From assembly GCA_905193485.1 (NCBI GenBank), contig CAJJOX010000058.1, positions 1 through 11,371 on the forward strand: a stretch of DNA of 11,371 bases, given 5' to 3'. Below, piece after piece: positions 6,060-11,371 of the stretch. How positions within the stretch are numbered: position 1 is the first letter of the stretch; the number at the start of each line of letters is the position of its first letter. This stretch comes from an uncultured Porphyromonadaceae bacterium (lineage in GTDB: Bacteria; Bacteroidota; Bacteroidia; Bacteroidales; Muribaculaceae). Below the pieces are notes generated by a model, which did no database searches, had not been told where the DNA came from, and saw only the letters and a program-made list of their open reading frames with translations. The position numbers were made by a program, and so were the translations under genes.

Positions 6060-7832
6060 TTAAAAATTCAGCGTCAATTTTACTGTTGTGCCTGTCGGTT
6101 CGCGTGATTCAATTGAAATAGAACCACCGATAGCGTTTGCTCTGCGGCGGATGGAGTCAACGCCGATTCCCTTTCGGCCTGCAGATGCTTTTGGCTGATA
6201 TGTGCCATTGTCAGTGATGAAGGCCGCTAACGTTTCTTTTGTCAATGTCAGTTTCACGTTGATGTTTGTGGCGCCGGAATGTTTGACGGCATTGCCTACG
6301 GCTTCCTGAATGATGCGGTAAATCTCGAGAGACGTGGCATCGGGAACATCTCTCCAGTCATAACCAATAGCGGAGGAATCATAGACGAATGATATTTTCT
6401 CTTTATTTGTATCGGACTGCTTGGATATAAAGAATCTCACAACTTCGTCAAGTGAAGCATATGAAAATTCCGGAGGCATAAGCTCATGGGAGATGCGACG
6501 CACCAATTCGCGGCACGTGTCTATCATTGATGCCGTACTTTCGGCAGGTTTACCGGCGTTTATGTTCATTTGAATGGCAAGAAGGTCATTGCATACACCG
6601 TCATGAAGTTCCCGGGCCATACGCTGTCGTTCGCTTTCAAGTCCGTTTATGTATTGTTGTGTTAGTTGTCGGCTTATATCTGCACGAATTTTTGCAAATT
6701 CCATTTCACGTTGCAAGTGGCGACGTTTTTGGCGGGTTGCATAAACCACAAAGACAATTACACCAATCAAAAGGACGGCAACTGCAGCAAAAAGCCACAT
6801 TAAAATGTTGGCTCTTTTAGCTTCGCTCTGCGCGAGAGCAAGCTGGGTTTCTTTTGTCCCATATTTTATGGTCAGATCCCGCAGGCTCTTAGCTTTTTCC
6901 TGCGCCCAAAGCGTATCTCTCATCTCGTTGCTCTGTAAAAGAGTCTTATAGGCGTTCTTATAATCGTCAAGATCTGCATAAACCAAATGCAAATTATTGT
7001 AACAGTCGAATTTTACAAATGGCAGGTTGTCAATTCCTTCTAATCCGAGAATTTTATCAAACCATTCAATAGCGCCTCGGTTATCTTTGTTTTTCAAGCA
7101 TATTGAACATTCCGCCTGATAATAAGCCATTTTGGATGTCATAGAGGTGATTTCGGGCATCAGATCCAAACATTTCTGACGCCAAGACTCTGCTTTGCCT
7201 TTGTCCCCCGCGCGGTCTGACAACAACATTGTGTATGCCGCAGCACGAAATGCAGCATCGTCGCTGCCACTTTCAATAGAGTTTTGATATGCAAGATCCT
7301 GATATTTCAAAGCTCGGTCTATATCTCCACACCCTGTGAGAACTGAACCTACAACACCATAAATAACACCCTTCAGTTCCGGGTCATTACTTTTGGCGAT
7401 CCAATCACCGGCAGATATGGCATTGCGTCCTGCTTCATCCTTGTTCTGCATGTCAAGGTTAAGCACCGCCAGATTGATATAGAGCGAGGCTATTTCCTCG
7501 ATCGCTTCCTGATCCGGTTTCTCACGAAATTTGCCAGATGTAATTATTGACAGCGCCGTTTCATATTTTTGCATGGCCTCGTCGATACGGCCCAAAGAAC
7601 GTAGAAATACACCTTGGGCGGCATTTGTTCCGACAATTTGAGTGGGGTTGCCTATTTTGTCAGCCAGTAATATCGCTTTCTCTCCTATGATGGCAGCCGA
7701 ATCAGTACGGCCTATGCTGTGTAGGCTGTCGGCGGTTTCTCGTAGGCGCACTATTTCCGCAATGTCATTGACAGAAGCGTATGACATCATTGAAGTTATA
7801 GTCAGGAGCAAAAATATAACGACATATCTCAT
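6060..7832 (-). CDS. TPR-containing sensor histidine kinase (HisKA_3/HATPase_c)
   Basis: 590 residues. A signal peptide (about 1-19) leads to a periplasmic region (about 22-310) of helical, TPR-like repeats with patterns such as GRIDEAMQKYETAL (81-94), GDIDRALKYQDLAYQ (169-183) and NRGAIEWFDKIL (251-262). A membrane segment follows (about 343-365), then a basic coiled-coil linker, the HisKA_3 dimerisation domain with phospho-acceptor H410 (ARELHDGVCND; the HDxxxN pattern also marks phosphatase activity), and an ATPase domain with N box EAVGNAVKHS (510-519), DNG (541-543) and a glycine box GIGVDSI (555-561). The usual second Gly of DxGxG is Tyr545. It should sense through protein-protein contact in the periplasm and phosphorylate D62 of the regulator downstream. 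The signal is unknown. Codon choice is visibly more AT-rich than in the flanking operons. Confidence 0.93.
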   Translation of the reverse strand: MRYVVIFLLLTITSMMSYASVNDIAEIVRLRETADSLHSIGRTDSAAIIGEKAILLADKIGNPTQIVGTNAAQGVFLRSLGRIDEAMQKYETALSIITSGKFREKPDQEAIEEIASLYINLAVLNLDMQNKDEAGRNAISAGDWIAKSNDPELKGVIYGVVGSVLTGCGDIDRALKYQDLAYQNSIESGSDDAAFRAAAYTMLLSDRAGDKGKAESWRQKCLDLMPEITSMTSKMAYYQAECSICLKNKDNRGAIEWFDKILGLEGIDNLPFVKFDCYNNLHLVYADLDDYKNAYKTLLQSNEMRDTLWAQEKAKSLRDLTIKYGTKETQLALAQSEAKRANILMWLFAAVAVLLIGVIVFVVYATRQKRRHLQREMEFAKIRADISRQLTQQYINGLESERQRMARELHDGVCNDLLAIQMNINAGKPAESTASMIDTCRELVRRISHELMPPEFSYASLDEVVRFFISKQSDTNKEKISFVYDSSAIGYDWRDVPDATSLEIYRIIQEAVGNAVKHSGATNINVKLTLTKETLAAFITDNGTYQPKASAGRKGIGVDSIRRRANAIGGSISIESREPTGTTVKLTLNF

Positions 7833-8054
7833 ATTGAAATTATATAAAAGTGAGCCGATATGCTATATCTTGATTTGGCGGGCCTGAGAAATCCCTGCAC
7901 TCACATATGATGATAGCGGTTCTCATTATACGCAAAAAGCCATCATGCCATCTTGTGATTACTATGAAAATTTTCCAGGTTTTTAAGTCACACGACAGGC
8001 ATACCCCCACGGATTAAACAATCATTTTAAGAAAGACCACCGTCCTTCTTTTTA

Positions 8055-8062
8055 CAAAGATA
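8055..8062 (-). promoter_or_regulatory. -7 box, probable promoter of the sensor kinase
   Basis: TATCTTTG on the minus strand fits TAnnTTTG exactly and lies in a typical AT-rich setting, but no clear -33 TTTG is found 19-21 bases upstream. If used, transcription starts near 8048, leaving an unusually long untranslated leader before the kinase ATG at 7832. Confidence 0.45.
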
Positions 8063-8121
8063 CAAAAAAATGTTTAATCCACTATTAAATAGCGAGAAAC
8101 GTGAACGAGAACGTTCAGTCC

Positions 8122-8131
8122 CGGATTTCCG
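8122..8131. repeat. Second copy of the CGGATTTCCG palindrome core
   Basis: CGGATTTCCG here, within CCGGATTTCCGCAG, is identical to the core of the site beside the regulator promoter (ACGGATTTCCGTAG). It lies about 60 bases upstream of the -7 box at 8055-8062. The outermost TA/TA pairs of the first site are not kept, so the symmetry is shorter. Confidence 0.45.
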
Positions 8132-8174
8132 CAGTCCCGACAAAGGGCAATATATATGACATTGGCTCGCCAAC

Positions 8175-8191
8175 ATCATCATACTGATGAT
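8175..8191. terminator. Small hairpin downstream of the DUF4919 gene
   Basis: ATCATCA (8175-8181) and TGATGAT (8185-8191) pair over 7 bp around TAC; TGGC (8163-8166) and GCCA (8196-8199) could extend it with internal loops. It lies about 90 bases beyond the DUF4919 stop and might end that transcript. The stem is AT-rich with no T run, so the call is weak. Confidence 0.25.
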
Positions 8192-8278
8192 ATTCGCCAG
8201 GGAGTGTGGATGTGTCGGACGTGTCGATACGCTTGCGGCTGCCGGAGCATCCTGAGTCATGGTGTCTGTCGGCTGTCT

Positions 8279-8989
8279 TTACAACTCTTCAGGGAATTTG
8301 CGGTAGTATTCCTCGAGCACATGGTGGATGTTGAAATAATAGCCGCCGTTCTGGCGCCCGGCTCCGTCAACAACCGTCAGATATTCATAGTAGGGTTCAT
8401 AGAAAAGATGGTTGGTGACCGTGTAGCCCATCACGTTGAGGAGCACGTATTCATGTTGCGGCTCGATCACATACCATGCATTGTCTTCATCTATGCCGGT
8501 GCCGGTCGACACAATGGCCATCAGGATATAGTTGAACTTATATTGCCACACGGCCGCCATCTTGTAGTTGCGGCGTTGTTTGTAGGCGGATATGAGCACG
8601 TGCATCTGATTGAGGTCAAACGGATTGTCGTCGAGGGCGAGATTGGCGTATTTGATCACGGTGTCGCATTCCTGTGGCGTCAGTTTGGCACGTCCTATGT
8701 CGAATGCCGTAGAGTTGGTCACTGACGGCTGACGGTAAGGGTTGTAATCCTCCTGCAGTGAATAGCCCAGATAGAGATAGCGGAATTTGTCGAGCTTCAT
8801 CAGCGTGTCGTTACGTTCATATTCGGCCATCAGGCGCGGATAGTAGTAGTCTGAATTCCGGTCGTTGATCTCACGGCGTATTTGATCGAAGTCGGGCTTT
8901 TCGCGGCGTATTTTGTCGAAGTTGGTCTGCGCTGCCGATGTCAGGATGGTGAAAAAGAGCGCTATTGCCGGTAATATGTTGCGGATCAT
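8279..8989 (-). CDS. DUF4919 family secreted protein
   Basis: 236 residues from the ATG at 8989. This start is chosen because it overlaps the stop of the upstream gene (ATGA, 8986-8989) and begins with a signal peptide, MIRNILPAIALFFTILTSAA before QTNFDK. The frame is open further upstream, but that part only reads across the membrane-protein gene. The mature protein contains FRYLYLGYSLQEDYNPYR (69-86), LDDNPFDLNQMHVL (119-132) and a C-terminal block (172-236) rich in aromatic residues and ending HHVLEEYYRKFPEEL. The YLYLGYSLQEDYNPYR block matches what I remember of DUF4919, a Bacteroidetes family without known function. Residues 24-43 are an imperfect 10-residue tandem repeat (FDKIRREKPD/FDQIRREIND). 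The protein is probably periplasmic. Overlap with the membrane-protein gene suggests translational coupling. Confidence 0.8.
   Translation of the reverse strand: MIRNILPAIALFFTILTSAAQTNFDKIRREKPDFDQIRREINDRNSDYYYPRLMAEYERNDTLMKLDKFRYLYLGYSLQEDYNPYRQPSVTNSTAFDIGRAKLTPQECDTVIKYANLALDDNPFDLNQMHVLISAYKQRRNYKMAAVWQYKFNYILMAIVSTGTGIDEDNAWYVIEPQHEYVLLNVMGYTVTNHLFYEPYYEYLTVVDGAGRQNGGYYFNIHHVLEEYYRKFPEEL
8861..8920 (-). repeat. 30-base tandem duplication within the DUF4919 gene
   Basis: Two adjacent 30-base units encode FDKIRREKPD (8891-8920) and FDQIRREIND (8861-8890). The first seven codons agree at 17 of 21 bases, and three of the four changes are transitions. It lies just behind the signal peptide. 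Confidence 0.6.
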
Positions 8990-9483
8990 TGCATTGATTG
9001 GATTACGTTGATAATGTGGAGCACGGAAAGTCCGCATAGACAGGTGGTGATTATGGCGGGAAATCCTTTGGCGAGAATGTAGTTGGAGAAGCGTCCCGAC
9101 GGGAAACCCATGGCACGGCCGGTGGTCGTTCGGCCGAATGCCAGCGCCCCGAACGCTACTCCGATCACCGATCCGATGATCATGGCCGGCTGTGAGAGTA
9201 TCATGCCGGTGAATGTGCCGGCAAGGGCGCCTCCAAAGATAAATGGTGTGCCGCTGTTGTTGCGGGTCACGATGGCGGGGAGCATGAGGTTGATGGACAA
9301 TGCTATGGCGGCTGTGAAGCCCCAGAAAAGTATGGTTTGCCAGCCCGGTTTGCCAGCGCTTCCGGCTGTCAGTGCGGCCAAAGCGCACCATCCCGCTGCC
9401 GGAGCCCATTTCATGGAGCGGAATGTCCCGGCCAAGGCGGTCAGGATGGCTATAATGCTTATTGTGATGCAGACAATGTTCAT
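8986..9483 (-). CDS. Small multi-pass membrane protein, unknown family
   Basis: 165 residues from the ATG at 9483. Upstream in frame there is another ATG at 9540 (184 residues) and a TTG at 9603, but the extra residues are polar and unlike a membrane-protein start, while MNIVCITISIIAILTALAGTF begins a hydrophobic helix at once. Membrane segments are seen near residues 3-21, 28-43 (weak), 49-71, 80-97, 100-117 and 141-160. Segments four and five form a glycine-rich pair (GGALAGTFTG, IIGSVIGVAFGALAFG) that recalls the tightly packed glycine motifs of families such as DUF456, but I cannot assign it. It sits between the PgpH-type gene and the DUF4919 gene; the stop overlaps the DUF4919 start. The 120-base gap to the PgpH gene shows no -7 box, so one transcript is likely. 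Confidence 0.75.
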   Translation of the reverse strand: MNIVCITISIIAILTALAGTFRSMKWAPAAGWCALAALTAGSAGKPGWQTILFWGFTAAIALSINLMLPAIVTRNNSGTPFIFGGALAGTFTGMILSQPAMIIGSVIGVAFGALAFGRTTTGRAMGFPSGRFSNYILAKGFPAIITTCLCGLSVLHIINVIQSMQ

Positions 9484-9603
9484 GAATCTCTTTTGACGGT
9501 TGGTTATGACGGAGTGGAATGTGTGGAGTGGAAACGACATGTCGCTTTCCGCATGGTTTCTTTTATAACGTGCCTCCGCGATGTTTATGCGCGTCGTTAA
9601 CAA

Positions 9604-11371
9604 TTATTGGCCTTTGTCGTTTGCGGCCGGCTGGCCGGCTGGTTTCGCGGCTTCGGGATAGGCTATGCGTGAGTGATACATTGTGCGGAGTGTCGAGGCG
9701 AACGATTTCTTTATCTCCGTGATGTCGCGGAACGAGATGGGCGATTCGTTGTGCAGTCCTTCGTTCACCTGCGAGTCGATGATCTTCGATACCAGAGCGT
9801 CGATGCTTTCGGGCGAATGGTCTTTGAGCGACCGTGAGGCGGCTTCAACGGCATCGGCCATCATCAGAATCGAGGCTTCGAGCGTCTGGGGATTGGGGCC
9901 GGGATAAGTGAAGGGCGCTATGTCGACCTCTTCGCCGGGGTGCTGGTTGCAGTAGGTGGTGTAGAAATAACGGGCTGTGCCGCGGCCGTGATGCTGGAGT
10001 ATGAAATCGCGCAGTTGTTTGGGCAGTTTGGCTTTTTCGGCACGACGCAGGCCGTCGGTCACATGACCGGTGATGATGCGGGCGCTCTGCAGCGGGGTGA
10101 GGGTGTCGTGGGGATTGACGCCGTGCTGGTTTTCCGTGAAGAAGGCGGGATTGCTTATCTTGCCGATGTCGTGATAGAGGGCGCCGGCGCGGATGAGCTG
10201 AATGTTGGCTCCGAGGCGTCCGGCAGCAGCTGCGGCTATGTTGCTCACGGCCATTGAATGCTGAAATGTGCCGGGACACTCCTGTGATAGCTCGCGGAGC
10301 AGCGGATGGTTGATGTCGGAGAGCTCGACAAGAGTCACGCGTGAGATGAAGCCGAAGCATTTTTCAATTACGAAAATCAGGATGTAGGCAAACGAGATGA
10401 GCAGCGCGTTGATGGCCAGTGCGCCGAACATGCCTGTCTGTATGCTCGAGAATTCGCCGGTCTGCATGAGCTGGACGGCACAGTAGCTCACGGAATAGCA
10501 GAGAAAAACCCAGAGAGCCGAGCTTAAAAGCTGGGAGCGTTTGCTCAGCTCGCGGATGGTGATAAGAGCCACGAAGCCGGCGGCAAACTGTATCACGAAG
10601 AAATCCCAGATATAGTGGTTGAGCGCCGTCACGGTCATCAGCGTGACCATATAGGCGAAAAATGCCGTGCGCGAATCGAGAAACACCAGCAGGACTATAG
10701 GGATGATGGTGAACGGCACGATGTAGATGCCGTGATCAAACGACGTGTTGAGCGCCGATGCAAACACCACGAATCCCGTGATCAGGAGCGAGAGCATCAG
10801 CATCACGCGCAGATTGGCGAAATAGTCGCGCCGGAACAGAGCCACGAAGCCGTAAAGCATGCTGAACATCAGCAGGATGACTAATGCTGCACCTGTCGAT
10901 TTCACCTGACGTATATGGGCCGTGCTCTCGTTAAGGCCGTTTGCCTGACGTTCGTAGGCTTTCAGGTAGCGGAATACTTTCGGAGTTACCGGATCGCCGC
11001 GCTCGACGATTTTTGACCCGGCCGGAAATTCAAACGAGTTTTCGTTGAAATAAAACTCATATTGTGTGTTCATCTGGTCGCGGTAGGCTACGCTGTCATA
11101 AAGTATGTTCGGCTCCAGATCGATGCGGTTTTCATATAGGGCGTTGCTGATGAGGGTGTCGTTTTTCACATTTTTCATCAGTCGTTGAGTGGCTTCGATC
11201 GGTGTGACGAACATGTTTTTGCTGACCGCTTTCTTCTCCTTGTCGGTCACCCGGATATTGATCTGTTCCGGAAGCAGGCGCATATCCGCGTCGATGATGC
11301 CGGTGTTGTAGATGGACCGGATGTTGGCCATCACGCGTTCACGGCGGGGGTAGGGGGGTTTTCGCGCCGCG
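9604..11371 (-). CDS. pgpH: 7TM-HD phosphodiesterase, PgpH type (5' end outside window)
   Basis: The frame is open to the window edge, so the N-terminus is missing; an ATG at 11334 is internal, because the frame continues upstream of it as PYPRRER. Counting from that ATG: an extracytoplasmic part of the 7TMR-HDED domain (1-145), seven hydrophobic segments (about 147-167, 175-193, 204-220, 222-238, 244-260, 269-289, 303-323), then a cytoplasmic HD domain. Metal and catalytic residues are all present: H359 (FQHSM), H388-D389 (YHDIGK), H424 (TGHV), H448-H449 (QHHG) and D494 (MMADAVEA). Their spacing agrees closely with what I recall of Listeria PgpH, which hydrolyses cyclic-di-AMP to pApA; that substrate is therefore likely here. 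The tail ends in an Ala/Pro-rich stretch. It is the first gene of the minus-strand group with the membrane protein and DUF4919. Confidence 0.9.
   Translation of the reverse strand, partial: AARKPPYPRRERVMANIRSIYNTGIIDADMRLLPEQINIRVTDKEKKAVSKNMFVTPIEATQRLMKNVKNDTLISNALYENRIDLEPNILYDSVAYRDQMNTQYEFYFNENSFEFPAGSKIVERGDPVTPKVFRYLKAYERQANGLNESTAHIRQVKSTGAALVILLMFSMLYGFVALFRRDYFANLRVMLMLSLLITGFVVFASALNTSFDHGIYIVPFTIIPIVLLVFLDSRTAFFAYMVTLMTVTALNHYIWDFFVIQFAAGFVALITIRELSKRSQLLSSALWVFLCYSVSYCAVQLMQTGEFSSIQTGMFGALAINALLISFAYILIFVIEKCFGFISRVTLVELSDINHPLLRELSQECPGTFQHSMAVSNIAAAAAGRLGANIQLIRAGALYHDIGKISNPAFFTENQHGVNPHDTLTPLQSARIITGHVTDGLRRAEKAKLPKQLRDFILQHHGRGTARYFYTTYCNQHPGEEVDIAPFTYPGPNPQTLEASILMMADAVEAASRSLKDHSPESIDALVSKIIDSQVNEGLHNESPISFRDITEIKKSFASTLRTMYHSRIAYPEAAKPAGQPAANDKGQ

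Larger units (their letters stand above)
7833..8278. other. Non-coding stretch between the DUF4919 and kinase genes
   Basis: 446 bases with no convincing gene. The half next to the kinase (7833-8100) is AT-rich and would form a leader of about 215 bases if the -7 box at 8055-8062 serves the kinase. The other half holds the palindrome copy (8122-8131), GAACGTTC (8109-8116) next to GAGAAAC/GTGAAC/GAGAAC hexamers (8093-8112), and a small hairpin (8175-8191). The only longer ORF (8027-8260, minus) has no protein-like character. Confidence 0.6.

Noticed and set aside
8027..8260. 77-residue minus-strand ORF just after the DUF4919 stop
   Set aside because: Basic, low-complexity text (RKSGTERSRSRF) with no domain or signal, and its end crosses the -7 box region; more likely non-coding or repeat-derived.
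8156..8725. 189-residue plus-strand ORF opposite the DUF4919 gene
   Set aside because: Antisense shadow with no protein family features; the minus-strand gene explains the codon pattern.
8990..9409. N-terminal extension of the DUF4919 reading frame
   Set aside because: It is the shadow of the membrane-protein gene; the signal peptide begins at 8989.
9845..10360. 171-residue minus-strand ORF inside the PgpH-type gene
   Set aside because: Arg/His/Pro-rich frame-shifted reading of the HD domain region, typical of a shadow ORF in GC-rich DNA.

Overview
The window looks like chromosomal DNA from a Bacteroidales bacterium, most likely a gut member near Muribaculaceae/Bacteroidaceae. Support comes from the families present: a PssA tail of Bacteroides type, DUF4834, a SusB-like GH97 enzyme, DUF4919, and a hybrid TPR/HisKA_3 sensor kinase. 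Start codons mostly lack Shine-Dalgarno sequences, and at least three places match the Bacteroidetes -7 box TAnnTTTG. No tRNA, rRNA, CRISPR array, transposase or phage gene was seen.

Layout. (1) 1-1495, plus strand: the end of phosphatidylserine synthase, a small DUF4834 membrane protein and a DUF2461 protein; the last two overlap by ATGA. (2) A strong hairpin at 1520-1565 separates this group from a convergent gene. (3) 1585-3696, minus: a secreted GH97 glycoside hydrolase with all catalytic residues of the inverting (SusB) alpha-glucosidase type, behind a good Bacteroidetes promoter at 3749-3780. (4) 3697-4538: an AT-rich stretch with no intact gene, holding a Fur-box-like palindrome, two hairpins and the wreck of a WG-repeat gene. 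(5) 4539-7832, minus: a lipoprotein, a LuxR/NarL-type response regulator and a TPR-bearing sensor histidine kinase. Transcription runs kinase, regulator, lipoprotein; the regulator has its own promoter next to a palindrome that could be its operator. (6) 7833-8278: a non-coding stretch with a -7 box and a second copy of the palindrome core. (7) 8279-11371, minus: a 7TM-HD phosphodiesterase of the PgpH type (cyclic-di-AMP degradation, start outside the window), a small multi-pass membrane protein and a secreted DUF4919 protein, the last two overlapping by ATGA.

How they fit together. The two ends look like ordinary core genes for phospholipid synthesis and second-messenger turnover. The middle (about 3.7-8.1 kb) is visibly richer in A+T and is accessory in character: a sensor kinase/regulator pair, a lipoprotein that could be its output, and a decayed gene. 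I do not see a clearly novel multi-gene system. The most interesting items are the shared palindrome at the kinase and regulator control regions, the WG-repeat pseudogene, the Fur-like site, and the conserved-looking but uncharacterised PgpH/membrane protein/DUF4919 group.
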